From Natronoarchaeum philippinense (GTDB lineage: Archaea > Halobacteriota > Halobacteria > Halobacteriales > Natronoarchaeaceae): a DNA stretch of 64,000 nt. Location: NCBI RefSeq assembly GCF_900215575.1, contig NZ_OBEJ01000002.1, forward strand, positions 62,001 to 126,000, written 5' to 3'. Both the position numbers and the translations under genes were made by a program. A model generated the notes under the pieces. It saw only the letters and a program-made list of their open reading frames with translations, was not told where the DNA came from and made no database searches. Positions 25,618 to 33,259 of this stretch are shown here, in pieces (the stretch's first letter is position 1; each line of letters starts with the position of its first letter).

Positions 25618-26141
25618 GTGACGACCGCATCTACCCCGACGAGCCGGCGGGCGACTTCCCCGAGCCGCCGCTGTCCTTCGAGGACCGCGAAGGTCGATCC
25701 ATCGACATCGAGCCCTACGAGCCCGGCGACGAGGAGGCGCTCGTCGAGATGTACGTCGAGTTCGACCCGGCCGACCGCGCGCAGGGGATCCCGCCCTCGA
25801 CCGAGGAGCGGGTCCGCGACTGGCTGGAGCTGATCGTCGACGAGGGCCACAACGTCGTCGCGTGGCACGGCGACGCCATCGCCGGGCACGCGACGCTCGT
25901 GCCCGACGGCGGCGAGGCGTACGAACTCGCCATCTTCGTCACCCAAGAGTACCAGCGCGCGGGGATCGGCGGCCGGCTGATCCGCGCGCTGCTTGGCTAC
26001 GGTGCGAGTCAGGATGTCGATCGCGTCTGGCTCACCGTCGAGCGGTGGAACCGGGCCGCCGTCGCGCTGTACGAGGATGTCGGGTTCGAGCGTAGCGGCA
26101 CCGAGAGCTTCGAGCTAGAAATGTCGCTCCAGCTACACTGA
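25614..26141 (+). CDS. GNAT family N-acetyltransferase
   Basis: A 175-residue acetyl-CoA-dependent transferase. After an N-terminal 30-residue extension (FPEPPLSFEDREGRSIDIEP) the GNAT core follows, with VAWHGDAIAGHATLV (motif D strand), ELAIFVTQEYQRAGIGGRLI (motif A, Q/R-x-x-G-x-G/A) and WLTVERWNRAAVALYEDVGF (motif B). The acceptor is unknown. Coupled to the upstream stress protein by an ATGA overlap and convergent with another stress-protein gene, their ends overlapping by nine bases. Confidence 0.85.
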   Translation: MSDDRIYPDEPAGDFPEPPLSFEDREGRSIDIEPYEPGDEEALVEMYVEFDPADRAQGIPPSTEERVRDWLELIVDEGHNVVAWHGDAIAGHATLVPDGGEAYELAIFVTQEYQRAGIGGRLIRALLGYGASQDVDRVWLTVERWNRAAVALYEDVGFERSGTESFELEMSLQLH

Positions 26142-26609
26142 CAGCACGGGCTGGCTGGCGTACAACAGCGTGTATTCTGCGGCTTTTTCGAGCACGTCCG
26201 GCTCGTCGTCGGCGTTTGGCTCTCTCGGGATCACCAGAAAGTCGGCGCTGACCTCGTCGGCCACGTCGAGAATGACGCTGCCGGGGTGCTGGGTCTTCCG
26301 GCGCGTCGAGAAGCCAAACGCGATCGTCGTGTCGGCCGGCACGTCGGCGTCGGCGGCCATGTCGGCGACCGACTCCAGATACGCCCGGTTGTCCTCGGCC
26401 ACGTCGTCCTCGTCGATCTCGCCGCTTTCGAGGCCGCGAACCACGTCCTCGCCCACGACGTACACGGCCGACAGCGCGGCGTCGTACCGGTCGGCGACGG
26501 CGACGGCGTACTCGACGGCTTGCATCGACTCGTCGCTGCCGTCGACGGGGACGAGCACGCGCTCGACCGAGAGCGCGTCGGCGTCGCCAGCCGTCTGTTC
26601 CGTATTCAT
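26133..26609 (-). CDS. universal stress protein family
   Basis: A 158-residue UspA-family protein. After a 14-residue leader it shows VERVLVPVDGSDESMQAVEYAV and ends PVLSV. The middle has GFSTRRKTQHPGSVILDVADEVSADFLVIP. The ATP-binding glycine loop is not recognisable, which suggests a non-nucleotide-binding subtype. It lies between two other Usp genes. Divergent from the gene at 26763. Confidence 0.82.
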   Translation of the reverse strand: MNTEQTAGDADALSVERVLVPVDGSDESMQAVEYAVAVADRYDAALSAVYVVGEDVVRGLESGEIDEDDVAEDNRAYLESVADMAADADVPADTTIAFGFSTRRKTQHPGSVILDVADEVSADFLVIPREPNADDEPDVLEKAAEYTLLYASQPVLSV

Positions 26610-26762
26610 GGGTAGACGTGTGGCGTCGCGGTCTAAAAACTCTCCCCTCCCGCCCGGCGCTCGCCGGGCGTTCGACGCTCGCGGTGCGGCACCGGCGTCC
26701 GGCGGCGCCGCGCCCGGGACGAGGTCCGAGGTTTAATGCCGGCCGCGGCGAAACCTCCTGCT

Positions 26763-27185
26763 ATGATCGACACCGTCGTCGTCGCCACGGACGGGTCGGC
26801 GAGCGTCCGGCGCGCGGTCGACGTCGCGCTCGACCTCGCGGACCGGTTCGACGCCGAGGTACACGCCCTGTACGTGATCGACGAGAGCGAGGTCGAGGCC
26901 TCGCCCGAAGAACTACGACAGGACCTCCACGGCGCGCTCGAAGAGAGCGGGCAGGAAGCGCTGGACGGCGTCCGCGAGCGGACCGACCGTGAGGTTGTCA
27001 CCGAAGTACGCGAAGGGCGACCGGCCGACGAGATCTCGGCCTACGCCCGCGAGATCGACGCCGATGTCGTCGCCACCGGCACGCGCGGACGCCACGGCGA
27101 ACACCGCTTCCTGCTCGGTAGCGTCGCCGAGCGCGTCGTTCGATCGTGTCCGGTGCCGGTGCTGTCGGTGCGCCAGTTGGCCTGA
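26763..27185 (+). CDS. universal stress protein UspA type
   Basis: A 140-residue canonical Usp: IDTVVVATDGSASVRRAVDV at the start, LYVIDESE, and a complete ATP loop GTRGRHGEHRFLLGSVAERV followed by SCPVPVLSVR. It should bind ATP and dimerise. ATG 26763 is preceded by ATG-free sequence with a weak promoter in the divergent region shared with the Usp gene on the other strand. Confidence 0.88.
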   Translation: MIDTVVVATDGSASVRRAVDVALDLADRFDAEVHALYVIDESEVEASPEELRQDLHGALEESGQEALDGVRERTDREVVTEVREGRPADEISAYAREIDADVVATGTRGRHGEHRFLLGSVAERVVRSCPVPVLSVRQLA

Positions 27186-27200
27186 TCCGATCGACGCGAC

Positions 27201-27220
27201 GGCGTCCCGACGCCGCGGCG
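27201..27220. repeat. intergenic palindromic repeat, copy 1
   Basis: GGCGTCCCGACGCCGCGGCG: a 6-base inverted repeat (GGCGTC/GACGCC) followed by GCGGCG. Nearly identical copies stand at 57085 and 63221, each just upstream of a gene or between transcription units. Confidence 0.6.
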
Positions 27221-27265
27221 CGGGCAACCGGCGGCTTCTTGCGTTCGCGGGCCCCACCGGCCCAC

Positions 27266-28378
27266 ATGGACGACGATCTTATCGACGACGAGGAGCTGGC
27301 CCCGCCGCGTAAGTCCGTGCTGCCCGGCGAGGGATTTTTCGTTCCCGATTCCTTCGAGGAGGATCTCGAAGAGCAAGAGGCAGCCGAGGAACTGGAGGGT
27401 GCGAGCGTCGCGGTCGTCGCCGACCCCGACGCCGACGGACTGGCCTGCGTCGCCCTGCTCCGGGAAGTGTACGGCGAGGCCGCGCTCGTGCCCGCTGGCC
27501 CCCACGATCTTGAGGAGGGCATGGAGTACGTCGCCGAGTACGGCGCCGACGACATCCGGGCGTTCGTCTGTGACCTCTGTCCTGACAAGTTCGAGTACGT
27601 CGAGGACGAACTCGCCGCCTTGACCGAGCGCGCCGGCGAGGTGCGCTGGTTCGACCACCACCAGTGGGACGACGACGTCGCCGCCGCTGTGCGGGACGCC
27701 GGCGTCGAACTGGTCGTCGGCGACTCCGACGAAGTCTGCACCGCCGACGTTGCGCTGCGCGAACTGGACTACGAGTTCCCCGAGCACTTCGAGGCCCTCG
27801 CCGCCGTCACCCGCGACCACGACCTCTGGATCCGCGAGGACGCCCGCAGCGACGACCTCGCCGACTACTCCTATTGGTCCGACCCCGAGGAGTACGTCGA
27901 GACGGTGCTCGAACACGGCGCCGACCTTCCCGAGGACGTGCTCGACTTCCTCGAAGAACAACGCGTCGAGAAGGAGGATCTGATCGAGCGGGCGGTCGCC
28001 CGCGCCGAGTACGAGGAGATCGGCCCGTGGACCGTCGGCGTCACCTACGGCCGCTGCTCGCAAAACGAGGTCGCAGAAGCGATGCGCGAGGCCGGCGCCG
28101 ACGCCTCGGTGATCGTCAAACCGGCGGGATCGGCGTCGATCCGGGGCACCGACGAGTTCGAGCGCTGCCACGAAGTCGCCGGGCAGGTCAACGGCGGCGG
28201 CCACCCGAAGGCGGCGGGCTGCAAGCCCGACATCTACGACGACATGCTCGACTACGCCAACCACTGGACCTCTCGGGGCGCCACGACCAAGCAGGTGATC
28301 CTCGACGCCTTCGAGACCGTCGTTCCGGACGACTACGACGACGAAGACGCCGAAGACGCCGACGAAAAGGAGAACTAA
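27266..28378 (+). CDS. DHH family phosphoesterase
   Basis: A 370-residue DHH/DHHA1 enzyme, possibly a single-strand exonuclease or oligonucleotide/cyclic dinucleotide phosphodiesterase. Domain 1 has VVADPDADGLACVALL (DxD motif), FVCDLCPD, and RWFDHHQWDDD, the DHH signature at about residue 130. VTRDHDLWIRED follows. Domain 2 ends with GQVNGGGHPKAAGCK, the GGGH motif of DHHA1 that holds substrate. All metal ligands appear present. The C-terminal tail is highly acidic. The ATG at 27266 fits. Convergent with the following small gene, with 7 bases between stops. Confidence 0.88.
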   Translation: MDDDLIDDEELAPPRKSVLPGEGFFVPDSFEEDLEEQEAAEELEGASVAVVADPDADGLACVALLREVYGEAALVPAGPHDLEEGMEYVAEYGADDIRAFVCDLCPDKFEYVEDELAALTERAGEVRWFDHHQWDDDVAAAVRDAGVELVVGDSDEVCTADVALRELDYEFPEHFEALAAVTRDHDLWIREDARSDDLADYSYWSDPEEYVETVLEHGADLPEDVLDFLEEQRVEKEDLIERAVARAEYEEIGPWTVGVTYGRCSQNEVAEAMREAGADASVIVKPAGSASIRGTDEFERCHEVAGQVNGGGHPKAAGCKPDIYDDMLDYANHWTSRGATTKQVILDAFETVVPDDYDDEDAEDADEKEN

Positions 28379-28385
28379 ACGCCGC

Positions 28386-28808
28386 TCAACGCTCGCCGGC
28401 GATCCACTTGTGGGAGTAGGCGGTGCCGCACTCGCATTGGGCGTACGCGTGGATCACGTCGCCCTCGCCGTAGAGCCCGCCGACCTCCTCGTTTTGTTCT
28501 TCCGCGAACGCGAACACGAACCGCGTAGCGTGGTCTTCGCCCTCCGGACAAGCCCCGCCAGTCAGGTCCTCGCTAATCTCGCCGTCGGTACCCATCGCCT
28601 GTTTGGCGAATCCCATCGCGTCCATCCCCGTTGCGGCCTGAAACGCGCTGCGGCCCTTCTCGCCCTCGACGACGATCAGCGTCCCGTCGTCGACCCGCTC
28701 GCCGTAGGAATCGAGCGTCGAGGGGTCGTCGACGGCGGCGTCCGCGAGGTAGATAGCCACGTCCTCGGGTCGCTGTCCGGCCAGAAACTCCGCGCGTGCG
28801 TCGGTCAT
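28386..28808 (-). CDS. conserved haloarchaeal protein (DUF5807-like)
   Basis: A 140-residue soluble acidic protein. It starts MTDARAEFLAGQRPEDVAIY; the core has LIVVEGEKGRSAFQAATGMDAMGFAKQ, and the C-terminus has a cysteine pair and aromatic residues (AYAQCECGTAYSHKWIAGER). It resembles what I recall as DUF5807 in haloarchaea. Function unknown; the C-x-C end suggests a metal or RNA-binding element. Confidence 0.72.
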   Translation of the reverse strand: MTDARAEFLAGQRPEDVAIYLADAAVDDPSTLDSYGERVDDGTLIVVEGEKGRSAFQAATGMDAMGFAKQAMGTDGEISEDLTGGACPEGEDHATRFVFAFAEEQNEEVGGLYGEGDVIHAYAQCECGTAYSHKWIAGER

Positions 28809-28910
28809 ACCACCCGTTTCGTCCCGATGGGGAAAAACGGTGCGACAGCGACTCGGCGTCGTGACGACGCCGAACGCTCACGAGGCGAGCAACACGGAGG
28901 TCGCTCGCTG

Positions 28911-29087
28911 TGTTGTTCGCGCAAAATGTAGCGTCCGGACGGAGTCCCGGATTCGGAACGAATCCGGGGCTCATCTGATCGTTCCGATCAGATGGTGTCT
29001 CACGCGAGCGAAGCGAGCGGGGGCACGTCCGGTCGTGACTGAACGACTGAAAGGAGTGAAGGAACGTCCGGACGGAGATTTGAACTC
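28911..29087. repeat. duplicated tRNA-Arg 3' region, distal copy
   Basis: This stretch repeats 29169-29291, including TGTTGTTCGCGCAAAATGTA, the spacer with GACTGAACGACTGAAAGGAG, and the last 23 bases of tRNA-Arg (29065-29087). It differs by an extra block of about 54 bases holding two hairpins (28946-28994). The remainder of the tRNA is missing: after 29087 the sequence is unrelated. Confidence 0.8.
28946..28994. repeat. double-hairpin insertion in the tRNA-Arg duplicate
   Basis: Two perfect 10+3+10 hairpins, CCCGGATTCG-GAA-CGAATCCGGG (28946-28968) and CATCTGATCG-TTC-CGATCAGATG (28972-28994), are separated by three bases. They are absent from the sister copy at 29169-29291, so they were inserted into, or lost from, one copy. 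The architecture matches the in-frame insertion in pyrC. Confidence 0.8.
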
Positions 29088-29168
29088 GCTCGTTCCCGTT
29101 CGCTCGCCCCGCTCGCTCACCTCCCACTCGCTGCTCAAATCTCCTCGCGGCCGCATAAGCGCTCACCG

Positions 29169-29291
29169 TGTTGTTCGCGCAAAATGTAGCGTCCGGACGG
29201 AGTCCCCGCGAGCGAAGCGAGCGGGAGCACGTCCGGTCGTGACTGAACGACTGAAAGGAGTGAAGGAACGTCCGGACGGAGATTTGAACTC
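29169..29291. repeat. duplicated tRNA-Arg 3' region, proximal copy
   Basis: The proximal copy contains the same sequence as 28911-29087 without the hairpin block and runs straight into the intact tRNA-Arg gene, sharing its last 23 bases (29269-29291). Confidence 0.8.
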
Positions 29292-29341
29292 CGGTCCCTG
29301 GCTCCGCAAGCCAAGAGGATAGTCCACTACCCTACCCGGAC
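29269..29341 (-). tRNA. tRNA-Arg (anticodon GCG)
   Basis: A 73-base cloverleaf on the minus strand. The acceptor stem GTCCGGG pairs with TCCGGAC (one G-T pair) with discriminator G. The anticodon stem TTGGC/GCCAG encloses the loop TTGCGGA, giving anticodon GCG for arginine CGC/CGT codons. The T arm is CGGAG-TTCAAAT-CTCCG. CCA is not encoded. The 3' end is duplicated upstream at 29065-29087. Confidence 0.93.
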
Positions 29342-29461
29342 TCATCTCTACGTATCCGGCGTTTACTTAAAGGGGTTACGATACGGGGGCGGAGTGACAG
29401 TGCGTGACGGTGCCGTCGCCGGGATCGATCACTCAAACGGGCGTTTGAGCTACCAGCATTT

Positions 29462-29469
29462 CTTTTATA
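29462..29469 (+). promoter_or_regulatory. TATA box of a leaderless promoter
   Basis: CTTTTATAT lies about 25 bases before the ATG at 29491, the spacing expected if transcription starts at or next to the start codon, as is usual in haloarchaea. Confidence 0.55.
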
Positions 29470-29490
29470 TTGTCTACAGTACTGTCGAGT

Positions 29491-30069
29491 ATGAAACGAC
29501 GGGCACTACTCCGGCAACTCGGCGGCGTCGGCGTCGCCACGGCGTTGGCCGGCTGTGTCGCGGACCGACCAGCGGCCGAGGATGGGACGGCCGAGCCCGG
29601 CACACAGCCTGCAGTCACCGACGGTGGCAACGACACCGAGTCCCACGGCAACGGTAACGAGTCCGACGGCGACGCCGCGGACGCCGGAGCGTCGACCGAT
29701 CCCCCGTCGCTCGCTGGAACCCAAATCGAGACGACCGGAACGGACAGCGAGGCGACTCACGAGGCCGTCGTTACGTTCGACGAGGGATCGGTGACAGTCG
29801 ATGGGACGATCACGGCACCGACACCGTGTCACGACGCCGCGGTGCAACGCGCCGCCTACGACGAGTCCGGCGACAAGCTCCGGTTCGTTGTCGAGACGGT
29901 CCAGACCGATACGGATATGCTTTGTACGCAGGTGATATCCGGTGTTGCGTACACGTTGACGGCCGAGTTCGACGGTGGGCTACCGGGCAACGTCGTGGTC
30001 GTCCACGAGGGCGCGAGCGAGACGACGACCGTGGCAAACGTGACCGCCGGGGACGCCGACAGCGAGTGA
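29491..30069 (+). CDS. putative Tat-exported lipoprotein, unknown function
   Basis: A 192-residue exported protein. It starts MKRRALLRQLGGVGVATALAGC, with a twin-arginine motif and a lipobox (LAGC), and continues into a disordered Asp/Gly/Ser/Asn-rich linker of about 60 residues. The folded C-terminal part (VVTFDEGSVTVDGTITAPT, CHDAAVQRAAYD, MLCTQVISGVAYTLTAEFD) has two cysteines that could form a disulfide and looks like a beta sandwich. No family recognised. The ATG at 29491 has a well-placed TATA box, supporting it over the upstream TTG at 29470. A T-rich terminator candidate follows at 30074. Confidence 0.78.
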   Translation: MKRRALLRQLGGVGVATALAGCVADRPAAEDGTAEPGTQPAVTDGGNDTESHGNGNESDGDAADAGASTDPPSLAGTQIETTGTDSEATHEAVVTFDEGSVTVDGTITAPTPCHDAAVQRAAYDESGDKLRFVVETVQTDTDMLCTQVISGVAYTLTAEFDGGLPGNVVVVHEGASETTTVANVTAGDADSE

Positions 30070-30072
30070 GCT

Positions 30073-30083
30073 ACAACTTTTTA
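30073..30083 (+). terminator. T-run terminator candidate
   Basis: CAACTTTTTATTC directly follows the lipoprotein stop codon; haloarchaeal termination commonly occurs at such oligo-T tracts. Confidence 0.4.
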
Positions 30084-30238
30084 TTCGATCCCGCGGCGAC
30101 GCCGTAGCGTGCCCCGAAGACGCCCCGCTCTGGCGACGATCGTGACGCCGAACGCACACCACAGAATCGCAAGCGGGCGGCGCTGTGTCCGGCAAGGACA
30201 ACGCTTAACCGGAGCCCACACCACCACAGACTACTAGA

Positions 30239-31690
30239 ATGGGAGCTATCGAGGACGTATACGAAGACCTCGACGCGGATGTCGACCTGGAGAAGTTCCG
30301 GGAGGCCGTCGAGGCCAAGGTCGACCAGATGGGTGGACTGGCCGACGAGGAGACGGCGGCGATGCTCGTCGCCCACGAGGTCAACGACGAGGAGGTCAAC
30401 GGTATCTCCGACATCGAGCCGGGGATGGAGGAGGTGAAGTTCATCGCCAAGGTGGTCGATGTCGGTGACCTGCGCACCTTCGAGCGCGACGACGACGAAC
30501 AGCCCGAGGGGCAGGTCATCAACGTCGAAGTGGCCGACGAGACCGGAAGCCTCCGGGCCGCGTTCTGGGACGAGCGCGCGGCGGCCGTCGAGGAGGAGTT
30601 GAGCGAAGGCGACGTGCTCAGGATCAAGGGCCGCCCCAAGGAGGGGTTCAACGGCATCGAGATCAGCGTCGACGAGGCCGAACCCGACGAGGACGCCGAG
30701 GTCGAGGTGGCGATCACCGACACCTACCGGGTTGAGGATCTCTCGCTCGGCCTCTCGGATGTCGATCTGGCGGGGCTGGTGCTCGACACCGAACCCGTCC
30801 GGACGTTCGACCGCGACGACGGTAGCGAGGGCAAGGTCGCCAACCTCGTGCTCGGCGATCCCACGGGCAAGATTCGGATCACGATGTGGGACGAGCGCGC
30901 CGACCGCGCCGAGGAGATCGAGCCCGGCACGTCCGTCGAGGTCGTCGACGGCTACGTCCGGGAGCGAGACGGCTCGCTGGAACTGCACGTCGGCGACCGC
31001 GGCGCCGTCGAGGAGATCGACGAGGAGATCGAGTACGAGCCCGACCGGACGCCGATCGAGACCCTCGAGATCGGCCAGACGGTCGATCTGGCCGGCGTCG
31101 TTCGCTCGGCCGACCCCAAGCGGACGTTCGACCGCGACGACGGCAGCGAGGGACAGGTCCGCAACATTCGCGTGCAGGACGACAGCGGCGACATTCGCGT
31201 CGCGCTCTGGGGCGACAAGGCCGACAAGGAGATCGCACCCGGCGACGAGGTCGCGCTCGCCGACGTCGAGATTCAGGACGGCTGGCAGGACGATCTCGAA
31301 GCCTCCGCCGGCTGGCAGTCGACGGTGACGGTGCTCGACGACGCTGACCTCGGTGGCGGTGCCGGAGGCGGTGCCGAGACAGCCGACAGCGGCGCCGACC
31401 AGACGCTCGGCTCGTTCGAGGACGCCGACGGCGGGAGTGCCGATTCGGATAGTTCGAGTGCCAGCGGTGACGGCGCCGCCGCGGTCGCTGCCAGCGGCGG
31501 CGCGGCGCTCGCGGAGGGCGAGCAGACCGAGTTCACCGGGACCGTCGTGCAGGCCGGCGAACCGGTGGTGCTGGACGACGGCGAGGAGACGATCAGCGTC
31601 GAGACCGACGCCGACGTTCACCTCGGGCAGGAAGTGACGGCCCGTGGCGTGCTTCAGGACGGCCGACTCGACGCCGACGACGTGTTCTGA
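30239..31690 (+). CDS. rpa2: replication protein A-like single-strand DNA-binding protein
   Basis: A 483-residue multi-OB-fold protein that coats single-stranded DNA in replication and repair. Three similar OB modules are visible, each with a strand set ending in a conserved repeat: RTFERDDDEQPEGQVINVEV (about residue 80), RTFDRDDGSEGKVANLVLGD (about 187) and RTFDRDDGSEGQVRNIRVQD (about 298). A Gly/Ala/Ser/Asp-rich linker (residues 380-425) joins them to a small C-terminal fold. There is no zinc finger. The arrangement matches the stand-alone haloarchaeal Rpa2. It is followed by the histone and deacetylase-family genes in the same orientation, an order I recall as conserved in Haloferax. Confidence 0.88.
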   Translation: MGAIEDVYEDLDADVDLEKFREAVEAKVDQMGGLADEETAAMLVAHEVNDEEVNGISDIEPGMEEVKFIAKVVDVGDLRTFERDDDEQPEGQVINVEVADETGSLRAAFWDERAAAVEEELSEGDVLRIKGRPKEGFNGIEISVDEAEPDEDAEVEVAITDTYRVEDLSLGLSDVDLAGLVLDTEPVRTFDRDDGSEGKVANLVLGDPTGKIRITMWDERADRAEEIEPGTSVEVVDGYVRERDGSLELHVGDRGAVEEIDEEIEYEPDRTPIETLEIGQTVDLAGVVRSADPKRTFDRDDGSEGQVRNIRVQDDSGDIRVALWGDKADKEIAPGDEVALADVEIQDGWQDDLEASAGWQSTVTVLDDADLGGGAGGGAETADSGADQTLGSFEDADGGSADSDSSSASGDGAAAVAASGGAALAEGEQTEFTGTVVQAGEPVVLDDGEETISVETDADVHLGQEVTARGVLQDGRLDADDVF

Positions 31691-31794
31691 ACCGCGCGAC
31701 ACGCATCCCCGGAAAAACGACGCGTTCTCAGACCGTTTCCCCGCCGGAAACGCGCACGGAAAATGTTAAGGGTCCCACTTCCCCGAATTTGGGT

Positions 31795-32226
31795 ATGAGC
31801 GTCGAGTTACCGTTTGCTCCCGTGGACACGATCATTCGTCGGAACGCCGGTGAGCTGCGAGTCAGCGCCGAGGCCGCCGAGGAGCTGGCCCACCGGATCC
31901 AGCTTCGCGGGGCAGACCTCGCCGTAGACGCCGCCGAACACGCGACCGAGGACGGGCGAAAGACGCTGATGGCCGAGGACTTCGGCGTCGAGACCGTCGT
32001 CGACAAGGACGACATCGAACTGCCGATCGCGCCGGTCGACCGCATCGCGCGCATCGACATCGACGACTCCTACCGCGTTGCGATGGACGCCCGAATCGCG
32101 CTGGCAGACATTCTGGAGGACTACGCCGACAACGTCGCCGCCGCGGCCGCGACGCTCGCCAGACACGCCGACCGCCGAACAGTCAAGGACGAGGACATCC
32201 AAACGTACTTCGAGCTGTTCGAATGA
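31795..32226 (+). CDS. hstA: archaeal histone, tandem double histone fold
   Basis: A 143-residue protein made of two fused histone folds, as is usual in haloarchaea. Fold 1 runs from about residue 4 to 68 (LPFAPVDTIIRRNAGELRVS, AAEELAHRIQLRGADLAVDA) and fold 2 from 76 to 140 (LPIAPVDRIARIDIDDSYRV, MDARIALADILEDYADNVAA). Each starts with the LP-x-APV helix 1 and ends with the RRTVKDEDI-type helix 3. It is strongly acidic overall, unlike bacterial or eukaryotic histones. It wraps DNA or acts as a global regulator. The stop is one base before the ATG of the deacetylase-family gene. Confidence 0.93.
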   Translation: MSVELPFAPVDTIIRRNAGELRVSAEAAEELAHRIQLRGADLAVDAAEHATEDGRKTLMAEDFGVETVVDKDDIELPIAPVDRIARIDIDDSYRVAMDARIALADILEDYADNVAAAAATLARHADRRTVKDEDIQTYFELFE

Positions 32227-32227
32227 G

Positions 32228-33244
32228 ATGAGATTCGGCTACAGCGAGACCTGCCTCGACCACGACACCGGCGACCGCCATCCAGAGACGCCGGACCGCC
32301 TGCGCGCCATCAAGGAGGGACTAAAGCGAAAGCACGGCGTCGAGTACGTCGAGGCCGACTCGGCCGACGTGGAGACGGTGGCGGCGATCCACGACCGTGA
32401 GTACGTCGAGGAGGTCAGGGAGTTTTGCGCCGATGGGGGCGGGAACTGGGATCCCGACACCGTCGCCGTCGAGGGGACGTGGGACGCAGTACTCCAGAGC
32501 GCCGGCCTGTCGGCGTGGGCCGCCGAGCGCGCGATGGACGGCGATTCGGGTCGCGAGACGCCGTTCGCGCTCGGCCGGCCACCGGGGCATCACGCGGTCG
32601 TCGACGACGCCATGGGCTTTTGCTTCGTCAACAACGTCGCCGTCGCCGCCCAGCACGCCCTCGACGACACGGCGGCCGAATCAGTCGCTATCGTCGACTG
32701 GGACGTCCACCACGGCAACGGCACGCAGGACATCTTCTACGAGCGCGACGACGTGCTGTTTTGCTCGACTCACGAGGAGGGGATCTACCCCGGGACGGGC
32801 GGCTCCGGCGAAACCGGCACGGGCGACGGCGAGGGGACGACGCTGAATCTCCCGATGCCGGCAGGCGCGGGCGACGCCGACTTCGCCGCGGCGTTCGAGC
32901 GCGTCGTCGAACCGGCCGTCGAATCGTTCGATCCCGATCTGTTGCTGGTCAGCGCCGGCTTCGACGCCCACCGCCACGACCCGATCTCCCGGCTCCGCGT
33001 CTCGACGGACGGCTACGGCGTCCTCACCGGTCGCCTGCGCGACCTTGCCGACGAGACCGACACCGCGCTCGGATTCGTTCTCGAAGGTGGGTACGGTCTC
33101 GACGTACTCGCCGAAGGAGTCGCAATGGTCCATGAAGTGTTCGACGGCCTCGATCCAGTCCAACCCGACGACGATGTCGACGACGATGTCGAGGAACTAC
33201 TCACAGGACTTCGATCACGCCACCCGCTGTTGGTCGGGAACTGA
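32228..33244 (+). CDS. histone deacetylase superfamily protein
   Basis: A 338-residue enzyme of the arginase/deacetylase fold (HDAC, AcuC, acetylpolyamine amidohydrolase). Active-site elements are complete: LGRPPGHHAVVDDAMGFCF (tandem histidines), VDWDVHHGNGTQDIFY (zinc ligands D and H), LVSAGFDAHRHDP (third ligand) and LEGGYGLDVL with the catalytic-type tyrosine. It could deacetylate lysines, polyamines or small amides. Its position one base after the histone gene suggests co-expression, though archaeal histones lack the eukaryotic tails. Confidence 0.9.
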   Translation: MRFGYSETCLDHDTGDRHPETPDRLRAIKEGLKRKHGVEYVEADSADVETVAAIHDREYVEEVREFCADGGGNWDPDTVAVEGTWDAVLQSAGLSAWAAERAMDGDSGRETPFALGRPPGHHAVVDDAMGFCFVNNVAVAAQHALDDTAAESVAIVDWDVHHGNGTQDIFYERDDVLFCSTHEEGIYPGTGGSGETGTGDGEGTTLNLPMPAGAGDADFAAAFERVVEPAVESFDPDLLLVSAGFDAHRHDPISRLRVSTDGYGVLTGRLRDLADETDTALGFVLEGGYGLDVLAEGVAMVHEVFDGLDPVQPDDDVDDDVEELLTGLRSRHPLLVGN

Positions 33245-33259
33245 CAACTCTTCGTTCCG

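Noticed and set aside
30091-30228. Leftward 45-codon frame with a hydrophobic stretch (AILWCAFGVTIVARAG) between the lipoprotein and RPA genes
   Set aside because: It has only a GTG start with no promoter or coupling, and it overlaps the probable RPA promoter; too weak to annotate.
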